Assembly (NCBI GenBank): GCA_002508545.1
Contig: DAVH01000029.1
Coordinates: 20,737-35,087 of the forward strand
Source: Methanomassiliicoccus sp. UBA6
GTDB taxonomy: Archaea > Thermoplasmatota > Thermoplasmata > Methanomassiliicoccales > Methanomassiliicoccaceae
Length of the DNA stretch: 14,351 nucleotides
Direction of reading: 5' to 3'
Numbering within the stretch: the first letter of the stretch is position 1; the number at the start of each line of letters is the position of its first letter. Shown in pieces: positions 7,485-14,322 of the stretch. A program made the position numbers and the translations under genes. The notes beneath the pieces are model-generated. The model was not told the origin of the DNA and made no database searches. It saw nothing but the letters and a program-made list of their open reading frames with translations.

Positions 7485-8771
7485 ATGGAGACTGGATCGG
7501 ATGATCGGCAGGGAGATCGTCCCTTGACTGGATTCCAGCTGATGATCAAGCCCGTTGGGCCGGCCTGCAACCTGCGCTGCACCTACTGCTACTACCTCCC
7601 GAAGCAGGCGATGTTCGGCCCTAGGTCGTCGGTCATGTCCGAGGAGACCCTCGAGGAGCTCACCCGCCAGTACATCGGCTCCCAGGATGGGGTGATCACC
7701 TTCAACTGGCAGGGAGGGGAGCCCACGCTCGCCGGACTGGACTTCTTCCGCCGGGCGCTGGAGCTGCAGGACCGGTACCGCTGGCCGGGGACGGTGATCG
7801 AGAACACCCTGCAGACGAACGGGACCATGCTGGACGACCAGTGGTGCCGGTTCCTCCGCGACAACCGGTTCCTCGTCGGTCTGAGCGTTGACGGGCCGTG
7901 CTCCCTTCACGATCTCTACAGGCGGGACGGCAAGGGGCGGCCGACCTGCGAGAAAGTGATCCAGGCCGCCAGGGCCATGCGCCGGCATCAAGTGGAGTTC
8001 AACACCCTGACCGTCGTCAACCGAGCGAACGCCCGCCACCCGCTGCAGGTGTACCGATTCCTCCGCAACGTCATAGGGGCGAGGTACATGCAGCTCATCC
8101 CGTGCGTCGAGCCGAAGGGATACGAGAGCATACCGCCTGGAGGCCAGCATGAGGAAACCCTCGCCAGCATCGAAGGCCCTTCGGTCCGTCCCGGTGCCCC
8201 CGGTTCCCCGGTCACCGATTGGTCGGTGGATCCCGAGGACTACGGGGCGTTCATGATCGCCCTCTTCGACGAGTGGCTCCGGAATGACGTGGGCCGGGTC
8301 TTCGTCATGAACTTCGAGGTCGCCCTGGCGTCCTGGCTTGGTCTGCCCGCTCCCGCATGCGTGTTCGCGGAGCGCTGCGGCAACGCCCTGGCGGTGGAGC
8401 ACGACGGGAGCGTGTACTCCTGCGACCATTATGTTTATCCCGAGCACAGGCTGGGTACGATCCACGAAACCGAGCTGGCGGTGATGGTGTATTCCGACCG
8501 ACAGGTCAGGTTCGGGAAGGATAAGGCCGAGGGCCTGCCGGCCCGCTGCCGAAGCTGCGATGTCCTCTTCGCCTGCCGGGGGGAGTGCCCCAGGAACCGC
8601 TTCCTCCGGGATCCGAACGGGGAGATGGGACTCAACTACCTATGCCCCGGCCTTCGCCGGTTCTTCCGACACATCGATCCGTGGATGAGGCTCATGGTCG
8701 CTGAGGTCCAGGCCGGCAGGAGCGCAGAGAACGTGATGCGGTCGCACGCTGCCCGAGCAGGCAGGCGGTAG
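7485..8771 (+). CDS. Anaerobic sulfatase-maturating enzyme (radical SAM/SPASM)
   Basis: Radical SAM enzyme that oxidises the active-site Cys or Ser of a sulfatase to C-alpha-formylglycine without oxygen, in the cytosol. It has 428 residues. The SAM-binding 4Fe-4S motif is Cys28-x3-Cys32-x2-Cys35 in ACNLRCTYCYY. NWQGGEPTL (74-82) is the GGEP motif, followed by ENTLQTNGT and GLSVDGP. The C-terminal SPASM region holds Cys292, 298, 313, 355, 358, 364, 368 and 387, enough for two further clusters. CysAsp at 313-314 corresponds to the catalytic Asp described for the Clostridium enzyme. Its likely substrate is the sulfatase at 9841-12183, which has a Cys-type motif. The ribosome binding site before ATG 7485 is weak; Met20 would be too close to the cluster motif. 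Other SPASM peptide modifiers are the alternative. Confidence 0.9.
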   Translation: METGSDDRQGDRPLTGFQLMIKPVGPACNLRCTYCYYLPKQAMFGPRSSVMSEETLEELTRQYIGSQDGVITFNWQGGEPTLAGLDFFRRALELQDRYRWPGTVIENTLQTNGTMLDDQWCRFLRDNRFLVGLSVDGPCSLHDLYRRDGKGRPTCEKVIQAARAMRRHQVEFNTLTVVNRANARHPLQVYRFLRNVIGARYMQLIPCVEPKGYESIPPGGQHEETLASIEGPSVRPGAPGSPVTDWSVDPEDYGAFMIALFDEWLRNDVGRVFVMNFEVALASWLGLPAPACVFAERCGNALAVEHDGSVYSCDHYVYPEHRLGTIHETELAVMVYSDRQVRFGKDKAEGLPARCRSCDVLFACRGECPRNRFLRDPNGEMGLNYLCPGLRRFFRHIDPWMRLMVAEVQAGRSAENVMRSHAARAGRR

Positions 8772-8828
8772 CCCGGCCCGCCTCCGGACGGGAGCGTAGA
8801 TGTCCTTCGGAACACCGGCCGGTCCAGA

Positions 8829-8862
8829 TTTATTATTCCACCAGTTAAGAACGTTTAATTAT
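8829..8862 (+). promoter_or_regulatory. Promoter region of the DUF6325-like/SHOCT gene pair
   Basis: Two TATA-like elements, TTTATTATT (8829-8837) and TTTAATTAT (8854-8862), lie in the 150-base gap after the maturase gene. The second would place transcription near 8885, about 35 bases before the start codon. The palindrome AACGTT occurs twice, at 8850-8855 touching the second box and at 8874-8879 near the predicted start, with 24 bases between equivalent positions. This looks like an operator pair, but no regulator is known. Confidence 0.45.
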
Positions 8863-8921
8863 CCCCGCCTCACAACGTTGACCAGCTCAGGGATGCGAGC
8901 GCGGAACGGAGGTACATGCTG

Positions 8922-9380
8922 ATGATGGAAGCACGTCAACAGGAGAGGATTATGGGGCCGGTGGACTGGCTGGTGGTCAGGTTCCCGGGGAACAGGTTCA
9001 AGGGAAGGATTGCCCCGGAGATACGCAGGCTGGAGGATTCCGGCATCGTCCGGGTGATCGACCTGGTGTTCATCCGGAAGGACAAGGACGGCAACGTCGC
9101 GGCCTTCGAGATAGATGAGCTCGGAGGAGAGGATGAGAACGCGTTCAACATCTTCTCTGGAAGGGTGGACGAGTGGCTCTCCCAGGACGACATTGACAGC
9201 ATCGGCAGGGATCTGCCGAACGACAGCTCGGCGGGTGCCATTCTCTTCGAGAACCTCTGGGCGATCAGACTTAAGGAGGCCATGCTGGACGCAGGGGGCG
9301 AGGTCATCGCCCAAGGGCGAGTCCCGCCCGAGCTTATCGAGCAGGCAAGACAAATGATTAGATCTTCCAGGTCAAAGTGA
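8922..9380 (+). CDS. Small DUF6325/DUF1269-like protein of unknown function
   Basis: Protein of 152 residues that I recognise as resembling the DUF6325 family; its function is unknown. The conserved beginning is MGPVDWLVVRFPGNRFKG, followed by an alpha/beta pattern: RVIDLVFIRKDKDGNV and AAFEIDEL, then an acidic stretch (GGEDEN), a helix with LSQDDIDSIGRDLP, and SSAGAILFENLWAIRLKEAM. The last part, GGEVIAQGRVPPELIEQA, is also typical. No signal peptide or membrane helix is visible. ATG 8916, 8922 and 8925 are all in frame; GGAGGT at 8908-8913 is 8 bases before 8922, which decides the start. It ends 15 bases before a SHOCT-domain gene, and I recall this pair as common in Actinobacteria, where the function is also unknown. 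Confidence 0.75.
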   Translation: MMEARQQERIMGPVDWLVVRFPGNRFKGRIAPEIRRLEDSGIVRVIDLVFIRKDKDGNVAAFEIDELGGEDENAFNIFSGRVDEWLSQDDIDSIGRDLPNDSSAGAILFENLWAIRLKEAMLDAGGEVIAQGRVPPELIEQARQMIRSSRSK

Positions 9381-9395
9381 GCGGAGGTGTGAAAC

Positions 9396-9683
9396 ATGAG
9401 AGGAAGAGGAATAGCGCTGGTGGCGGGAGCAAGGATGGGGAAGCATTCGGCCGCGCAGCAGATGGAGGTCCAGGACCAGCAGCACCAGGCCGAGCTGCAG
9501 ACGCAGAAGGCCCAGATGGAGGCGCAGATGGCCCAGCAGCAGGCCCAACAGCAGGCGCAGGCGTGGAGCGCTCCAAAGGTGGACATCGCCGCCGAGATCC
9601 AGAAGCTGGCCCAGCTCCATCAGTCAGGAGCGCTCTCCGACGCGGAGTTCGCCACGGCCAAGCAGAAGCTCCTGTCGCAATAG
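9396..9683 (+). CDS. Gln-rich SHOCT-domain protein
   Basis: Protein of 95 residues. The N-terminus (MRGRGIALVAGARMGKHSAA) is basic and weakly hydrophobic. Residues about 21-55 are a Gln/Ala/Glu-rich stretch, including AQMAQQQAQQQAQAW, likely a coiled coil or disordered linker. The C-terminal 30 residues, AAEIQKLAQLHQSGALSDAEFATAKQKLL, form a SHOCT (short C-terminal) domain of two helices with the usual L-x-x-L-x-x-x-G-x-[LI]-[ST]-x-x-E-F pattern. GGAGGTG at 9383-9389 is 6 bases from the ATG, an excellent site. It lies 15 bases after the DUF6325-like gene in one operon. SHOCT domains often sit at the end of membrane or oligomerising proteins, and a partner role for the upstream protein is plausible but unproven. 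Confidence 0.8.
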   Translation: MRGRGIALVAGARMGKHSAAQQMEVQDQQHQAELQTQKAQMEAQMAQQQAQQQAQAWSAPKVDIAAEIQKLAQLHQSGALSDAEFATAKQKLLSQ

Positions 9684-9695
9684 ATTCGTTACCTT

Positions 9696-9729
9696 GGCCG
9701 CGAGCGCAGGGCGGCCCAATTCTCTTTTT
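9696..9729 (+). terminator. Hairpin plus T-tract terminator after the SHOCT gene
   Basis: GGCCGC (9696-9701) pairs perfectly with GCGGCC (9711-9716) around a 9-base loop. Eight bases later a run of five T follows (9725-9729). It starts 12 bases after the SHOCT stop codon. Oligo-T alone ends transcription in many archaea; the hairpin makes this look intrinsic. Confidence 0.5.
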
Positions 9730-9840
9730 CCTGCCCCTGGTCCATCATGAACAGGGCCGATCTTTGATTTCTCCGTCCCCGCGACCGGGCAGGGCCTTAC
9801 CGCACCGGCCTCTGGTGGGAAGGTCCGCCCGGCCGCCGCC

Positions 9841-12183
9841 TCAGGTCCTGGCCATCACCGCTCTGGCCTCCTTCTCCAGGTCAACATACTGCCGGCCGGA
9901 GAGGTCGATGGCCACCCGGTCGATCGTCCCGTTGAACGCCCAGGGGCTCTTCCCGGGGAGGTCCTCGGTGACCCCCTGGCCGTGCCCCCGGCCGACCGTG
10001 CAGTAGGTTCCCAGGCCGAACCTGCCGGGCTGGGTGCGTATCCTGCCTTCGCCGACCTTCTCCTCGTTCACGAACAGGGACAGGGTGCCGAAGGCCACTC
10101 CCGGGGGCTTTTCTCCCTCGCGGTCGAACACCGCCGCCAGGATGATCTTCGATCCTCCAGGCACCTTTTCCCGGGATGACACGATGGTGGTCTCAAGGCC
10201 CACGAAGTTGTACGCGTACTTCAGGTAACCATCCTTCATGTACAGCACGTGCCCGCCGAAGCGGGTGCCCTCCTGGAAGAGGATGCCCTCGCCGCCTTCC
10301 TCCGGCACATCGGCCACCGCGCCGACCTTGAAGGAGCGGTTGAGGATCACCGGGGCGACCGCCTCAGGCACCGGATCGGTGCCCGGGAAGTACACGTAGC
10401 GCTCCATCGGTTCTGTAGGCTGAGGCCTTGGCGAGCCGAGTATTTCTAAGACCGTCCGGTCGTCGACAGGCAGCCCACGGAACCTTCCGGCCGACGCGTA
10501 CCACAGTGCCTTGAGCTCCTCCAGCTTCTCCGGGTGAGCGTCAGCAAGGTCCCTTGACTCCGAGCGGTCCTCATCGACATGGTACAGCTCCCAGCGGTCC
10601 TGGTCGAAGTGGCCCCAACCGCTGAGGGTGGGGTGGGTCGTGCTGGCCTTCCAGCCGTCCCTCCATATGCCCCGGCTGCCCAGCATGCTGTAGTACTGCG
10701 CGTCCTTCCTGGTCGGGGCGAAGGCATCATCGAAGGTGCAGCGCATGCTCACGCCCTCGATCGGCCACTGGGTGTATCCCTTGACCGATTCGGGCAGGGA
10801 CATGTTCAGGCAGTCCAGCACGGTCGGCACGATATCCACCACGTGGTGGTACTGGTGCCTTATCCCTCTGCCCTTCGTTCCCTTGGGCCAGGATATGATG
10901 AGCATGTCGCAGGTCCCCCCGCTGTAGGCGGCATACCGCTTGAACATCTTGAACGGGGTGCAGAAGGCCGCAGCCCAGCCCGTGGGATAATGGTTGTAGG
11001 TGTTGACCCCTCCGAGCTCGTCGATCATCTTGAGGTTGGCCTTTATATCGTCGGGCATGCCGTTGAAGAAGAGGTTCTCGTTCACCGAGCCGTTGGGGCC
11101 ACCCTCGCCGCTGGCCCCGTTGTCGGAGATGGCCACCACGATGGTGTTGTCCAGCTGACCGATCTGCTCCAGGAAGTCGATCAGGCGGCCTATTTGATGG
11201 TCGGTATAGCTCACGAAGCCTGCATAGACCTCGGCCATCCGGGTGAACAGCCTCTTCTCATCGTCCGAAAGAGAGTCCCACGGCCTCACCGTGTCCAGCT
11301 CCGGCCAGTCCTGGCCGTCCGGCCCCTTCTCCCCGGTCAGGGGATTCAGCGGGGTGAGCGAGGTCTCCTTCGGCAGCAGCCCCATCCTCTTCTGCCTCTC
11401 CAGGGTCGCCTCGCGGTACTTCTCGTAGCCCTCGTCGAACTTTCCCTTGTATTTGTCCGCCCATTCCTTGAACACGTGGTGGGGAGCGTGGGCACACCCG
11501 GGGCAGAAGTACATGAAGAACGGCTTGTCCGGGGCGATCTGTTTAGCGTCCCGGATCATCTTGATCGCCTGGTCCGCGAGGTCCTGGCTGAGATGATACC
11601 CCTCCTCCGGCGTCGATGGAGGGTCGACCATGTGATTGTCGTAGAACAGGTCCGGATACCACTGGTTGGTCTCCCCTCCCATGAAGCCGTAGAACCGCTC
11701 GAAGCCGCGGTCGGTGGGCCAGTTCCTCTTGGATGAGGACTGATTGCTTTCTTCCTCCGGCGTGAGGTGCCACTTGCCGACGGCGTAGGTGTTGTAGCCG
11801 CGCTCCACCAGTATCTCGGCCAGGGTGGCCGTCTCCGGCGGTATACGGCCGCTGGTGCCCGGGAACCCCGTGGTCGCCTCCTCGACGCAGGCCATGCCCA
11901 CCGTGGTGTGGTTGCGCCCGGTCAGGAGGCACGCCCTGGTGGGGGAGCAGAGGGCAGTGGTATGGAACTGGCTATAGCGCAGGCCATCATCCGCCAGCCG
12001 GTTCATCGTCGGGGTCTCGATTATCCCGCCGAACGGCTCCATGGCCCCGAAGCCCACGTCATCCCATACGATGAACAGGACGTTGGGCGCTCCCTTGGGG
12101 GCCTGAGGTTGCTCATACGGTCCCCAGTCGGGGACCGAATTTCGAACGTCGATGTTGATGACACCTTCGAACGGTTTGCTCAT
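9841..12183 (-). CDS. Cytosolic arylsulfatase, Cys-type formylglycine sulfatase
   Basis: Hydrolyses a sulfate ester; the natural substrate is unknown. The protein has 780 residues, the size of the large actinobacterial-type arylsulfatases. Metal ligands Asp41-Asp42 sit in NVLFIVWDDVGFG. The sulfatase signature is Cys79-Ser-Pro-Thr-Arg83 with TGR at 88-90; Cys79 should become formylglycine. YAVGKWHL (133-140) carries catalytic Lys and His, and the later ISDNGASGEGG supplies the remaining metal site. The C-terminal 150 residues are rich in beta strands and follow the usual end domain of this subfamily. No signal peptide or membrane helix is present, so it acts inside the cell. The frame extends to a TTG at 12225, but ATG 12183 is 6 bases after GAGGTG and matches the family start (MSKPFEGVIN). 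The anaerobic maturase at 7485 is its obvious activator. Confidence 0.92.
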   Translation of the reverse strand: MSKPFEGVINIDVRNSVPDWGPYEQPQAPKGAPNVLFIVWDDVGFGAMEPFGGIIETPTMNRLADDGLRYSQFHTTALCSPTRACLLTGRNHTTVGMACVEEATTGFPGTSGRIPPETATLAEILVERGYNTYAVGKWHLTPEEESNQSSSKRNWPTDRGFERFYGFMGGETNQWYPDLFYDNHMVDPPSTPEEGYHLSQDLADQAIKMIRDAKQIAPDKPFFMYFCPGCAHAPHHVFKEWADKYKGKFDEGYEKYREATLERQKRMGLLPKETSLTPLNPLTGEKGPDGQDWPELDTVRPWDSLSDDEKRLFTRMAEVYAGFVSYTDHQIGRLIDFLEQIGQLDNTIVVAISDNGASGEGGPNGSVNENLFFNGMPDDIKANLKMIDELGGVNTYNHYPTGWAAAFCTPFKMFKRYAAYSGGTCDMLIISWPKGTKGRGIRHQYHHVVDIVPTVLDCLNMSLPESVKGYTQWPIEGVSMRCTFDDAFAPTRKDAQYYSMLGSRGIWRDGWKASTTHPTLSGWGHFDQDRWELYHVDEDRSESRDLADAHPEKLEELKALWYASAGRFRGLPVDDRTVLEILGSPRPQPTEPMERYVYFPGTDPVPEAVAPVILNRSFKVGAVADVPEEGGEGILFQEGTRFGGHVLYMKDGYLKYAYNFVGLETTIVSSREKVPGGSKIILAAVFDREGEKPPGVAFGTLSLFVNEEKVGEGRIRTQPGRFGLGTYCTVGRGHGQGVTEDLPGKSPWAFNGTIDRVAIDLSGRQYVDLEKEARAVMART

Positions 12184-12225
12184 GCTCATCACCTCTTCAT
12201 CCATCACTTGAAATGACTCGGCCAA

Positions 12226-12237
12226 TGGTCATGACCA
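12226..12237. promoter_or_regulatory. 12-base palindrome, possible operator of the sulfatase gene
   Basis: TGGTCATGACCA is a perfect palindrome 43 bases upstream of the sulfatase ATG. It coincides with the transcript start predicted from the TATA-like box at 12256-12263. A protein bound here could block RNA polymerase. No regulator gene is in the window. Confidence 0.45.
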
Positions 12238-12255
12238 ACGTGCCCGGCTCAGGAT

Positions 12256-12263
12256 GATAATAG
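12256..12263 (-). promoter_or_regulatory. TATA-like box for the sulfatase gene
   Basis: On the minus strand it reads CTATTATC in a GC-rich surrounding. A start 25-28 bases downstream falls at about 12232-12235, within the palindrome. The 150-base gap to the upstream radical SAM gene allows a separate promoter here. Confidence 0.4.
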
Positions 12264-12333
12264 ATTGGACGCATCCTTGGCGGAAAATGGCCCCTAGCAT
12301 GGAGAACGAGCGCCGCCGAGGGAGCGGTCGCGA

Positions 12334-13332
12334 TCATATCAGATGGAGGCCGAGCCTCTTGGCGTGCTCCGCCGCCGCCCGGTGATCGGACCTCGACAGC
12401 CTGGTCCGCAGCTCGGGGAACTCCGCCGCCCGGTGCTCCGGGCGGTACTGGGCCATGATGTTGACCGGCGCGTCGGGCATGTGGCCGGCGAGCCAGTCCA
12501 GCAATGGCAGGGTGCAGCACTCCAGGTGGCCGGGCAGCATGAGGTGGCGCACGATGACCTCGCACTGCGCGGCGGCGAGGAGGTGGTTGCGGGTCACGAT
12601 CCGCCAGTAGTCCTTGACGCCGGACAGCCGCTCGGCGCAGGCGTCGTTGCCGTACTTGAGATCGGTCAGGTAGATGTCGACCACGCCGTCCAGCAGGGAC
12701 ATCGCCCTCTCTGACATATACATATTAGAGTTCCAGACCTGCGCGATGCTGGCCCTGGCCAGGCTGAGGACCTCGAGGACATAGTGCAGGTTGGGAGTGG
12801 GGTCCCCTCCGACCCAGTTGACGTTCCTGCCTCCTCGGCCGAGCACGGCGTCGAACTGCGCGGCAAGCTCGCCGGCCGGAACCTCCTCCCCGGCCTCCGG
12901 GTCCGTGCTGATGTCGTAGTTCTGGCAGAACGCGCAGAGGAGGTTGCACCCGGTGAAGAACACCGTATACGAGGGGACCAGGGGCTCCTCCTCGCCCATG
13001 TGGAAAAACCGGCTGGCGATGCGCGGGGTCCGTACGCCGCACCTTCCCCGCTGCGTCCTCCGGTCCACACGGCAATCGACCTCGCAGAAGCAGCAGGCGG
13101 TGAACAGCTCCCGGGCGATCCTCAGCTTCAGGTCCAGGAGGCTGGGGGTCGTGGGTTTGGAATCGCTGTCCGCCAGGCGCCGGTACTCCTCCACGCCGCG
13201 GTCGTGGAGCTCCCACATCCTCGAAAGGGAGAGATCCGGGCTCAGCTCGACCGGGACCGATCGGGCGAGGAGGTACCTGGCGCGGGCCCTCCCAGCGACT
13301 ATGTCAGCGTACTGCTCGAGGGGCGAGCCCAT
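12334..13332 (-). CDS. PflX-type radical SAM protein (pyruvate formate-lyase activase homologue)
   Basis: Radical SAM protein of 332 residues, resembling the COG1313/PflX group of PflA-like enzymes; no substrate is known. The SAM-binding cluster is Cys129-x3-Cys133-x2-Cys136 in FFTGCNLLCAFCQNYDIS, followed by NWVGGDPTPN (172-181), the GGEP-like motif. An extra Cys set precedes it: Cys80-x2-Cys83-x3-Cys87 and Cys98 in GRCGV, typical of this group and able to bind a second cluster. Residues 1-70 form a mostly helical extension. LTDLKYGND and RHLMLPGH are also conserved. ATG 13332 is preceded directly by AGGGGAGG, which is closer than usual. Upstream lies the PH-domain gene, separated by a long hairpin. 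It precedes the sulfatase on the same strand but need not be part of that system. Confidence 0.8.
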   Translation of the reverse strand: MGSPLEQYADIVAGRARARYLLARSVPVELSPDLSLSRMWELHDRGVEEYRRLADSDSKPTTPSLLDLKLRIARELFTACCFCEVDCRVDRRTQRGRCGVRTPRIASRFFHMGEEEPLVPSYTVFFTGCNLLCAFCQNYDISTDPEAGEEVPAGELAAQFDAVLGRGGRNVNWVGGDPTPNLHYVLEVLSLARASIAQVWNSNMYMSERAMSLLDGVVDIYLTDLKYGNDACAERLSGVKDYWRIVTRNHLLAAAQCEVIVRHLMLPGHLECCTLPLLDWLAGHMPDAPVNIMAQYRPEHRAAEFPELRTRLSRSDHRAAAEHAKRLGLHLI

Positions 13333-13340
13333 CCTCCCCT

Positions 13341-13396
13341 GAAAGTGGCGGGCCAGCGGACCGAGGCAGCCTCATACCCTCCGCTGACGCCACTTC
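13341..13396 (-). repeat. Long inverted repeat (hairpin) between the PH-domain and PflX genes
   Basis: AAGTGGCG (13343-13350) pairs with CGCCACTT (13388-13395) and CAGCGG (13354-13359) with CCGCTG (13381-13386), separated by a 3-versus-1 internal loop. Inside, GAGG and CCTC (13363-13373) form a small second stem. In the minus-strand transcript the structure includes the stop codon of the PH-domain gene and ends a few bases before the PflX ribosome binding site. There is no T-tract, so processing, attenuation or translational control are more likely than termination. Confidence 0.55.
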
Positions 13397-14111
13397 AAGC
13401 GCGCGGGGAGGCCACCGGCCGGTACACATACCCGGACAGCCTCTTCTGCACCTCGAACGGTTGGGGGACGTTCTCCCAGACCACTCCCCCGCTCGAATGC
13501 AACCTCACGCCCGGTTGCCTCCGAACGGCGCGGCCCAGCTCTCCCGCGGTGACTATGGCTATGTCACCGAACCCGAACAGCCTCTCCAGCAACCGCTGGT
13601 TGGCGGAGATGTTCTGCACCTTGTCCAGCCCGGTGTCGTTGTACTGCACGTTCAGGAACCCGTACTGGCTGATGATGCGCCGGTCGGTGAGAGCGAACGC
13701 GGTATGCCTCCAGTACATGTAGGTCATGATCAGCGGCACCGCGCCCAGCACCACCGGGATGAACACCAGGACGGCCAGCGAACGGTCCAGGGAAACGAGG
13801 ATGGCCACGGCCGCCCCGGCGATGGCCGCCGGGATCCCTAACCGCCGGTCGAACGGTATAAGCAGCGCCGCCAGGACCAGTGCGATCACCAGGTAGAGCA
13901 GGCTGCCGTCATATGTCAGTATGATGCTTGCGAATATGAGGGCCACTACCAGCATTAGTATCGGCCTCAGCATTACCAAGGTCCACGCCGGCCGGCTCTC
14001 CCAGATGACCTTCTCGCCCTGCAAGAGGTGCTTCCTGTCGAGAACCGTCTTAGCGGGGACTTCTGTCCTCTCCGAGATAGTCTCAGTGGTCTCTCTTGTA
14101 GTCTCGTCCAT
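13395..14111 (-). CDS. Membrane protein with bacterial PH-like (bPH2/DUF304) domain
   Basis: Protein of 238 residues, function unknown. A polar, Thr/Glu-rich N-terminus (1-40) is followed by hydrophobic segments near 45-66, 70-86, 92-108 and 112-131, enough for two helical pairs. Residues about 133-225 are a bPH2 (YdbS/DUF304) domain: HTAFALTDRRIISQYGFLN, LDKVQNISANQRLLERLFGF and GDIAIVTAG are the conserved blocks, and WENVPQPFEVQKRL closes it. The domain probably faces the cytoplasm. In bacteria such proteins are poorly understood membrane components. GGGAGGTA lies 4 bases before ATG 14111, so the start is well supported, and a TATA-like box lies about 100 bases upstream. The PflX-type gene begins 62 bases after its stop on the same strand. 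Confidence 0.85.
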   Translation of the reverse strand: MDETTRETTETISERTEVPAKTVLDRKHLLQGEKVIWESRPAWTLVMLRPILMLVVALIFASIILTYDGSLLYLVIALVLAALLIPFDRRLGIPAAIAGAAVAILVSLDRSLAVLVFIPVVLGAVPLIMTYMYWRHTAFALTDRRIISQYGFLNVQYNDTGLDKVQNISANQRLLERLFGFGDIAIVTAGELGRAVRRQPGVRLHSSGGVVWENVPQPFEVQKRLSGYVYRPVASPRA

Positions 14112-14207
14112 ACGGTACCTCCCTAAATGGTCGGTGCCTCAGCGCTCGTGCGCTGGCGGCTCGATGATGGCTTCAAGGAGCCTGCCCGATGACGTTGGGC
14201 AAAGGTC

Positions 14208-14217
14208 AATATTTAAG
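14208..14217 (-). promoter_or_regulatory. TATA-like box for the PH-domain gene
   Basis: On the minus strand it reads CTTAAATATT. A transcript start near 14186 would give a leader of about 75 bases before ATG 14111. The box is a good A/T-rich match; the long leader is unexplained. Confidence 0.45.
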
Positions 14218-14259
14218 CTAGCCTGCTTCGGCCAGCGCCTGCTCGCTAGTTGTAGCATG

Positions 14260-14303
14260 AAAAAAGAGGGGTCGCCGCCCGGCGTGCGGTATGGACCGGG
14301 CGG
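14260..14303 (-). terminator. Hairpin plus T6 terminator for a minus-strand gene beyond the right edge
   Basis: CCGCCCGG (14275-14282) pairs perfectly with CCGGGCGG (14296-14303) around a 13-base loop. On the minus strand a run of six T (14260-14265) follows the stem after 9 bases. This orientation would end transcription coming from beyond the window. The rest of 14112-14351 shows no supportable gene. Confidence 0.45.
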
Positions 14304-14308
14304 GCAGA

Positions 14309-14322
14309 TATTATATTTATAT
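14309..14322. promoter_or_regulatory. AT-rich TATA-like element at the right edge
   Basis: TATTATATTTATAT is the most A/T-rich stretch of the window, set in GC-rich sequence. On the plus strand it would start a transcript near 14345, leading out of the window. On the minus strand transcription would begin inside the terminator hairpin. The direction cannot be decided here. Confidence 0.4.

Noticed and set aside
9540..9565. Repeated cagcaggcccaa-like triplet pattern in the SHOCT gene
   Set aside because: It encodes the Gln/Ala-rich linker of a real protein and is not an independent DNA repeat or CRISPR unit.
10579..11736. 385-codon plus-strand frame inside the sulfatase gene
   Set aside because: Antisense to the clearly coding sulfatase; no family motif and skewed composition.
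12274..12321. Imperfect inverted repeat CCTTGGCGG/CCGCCGAGG downstream of the PflX gene
   Set aside because: One mismatch, a 30-base loop and no proper T-tract; too weak for a terminator call.
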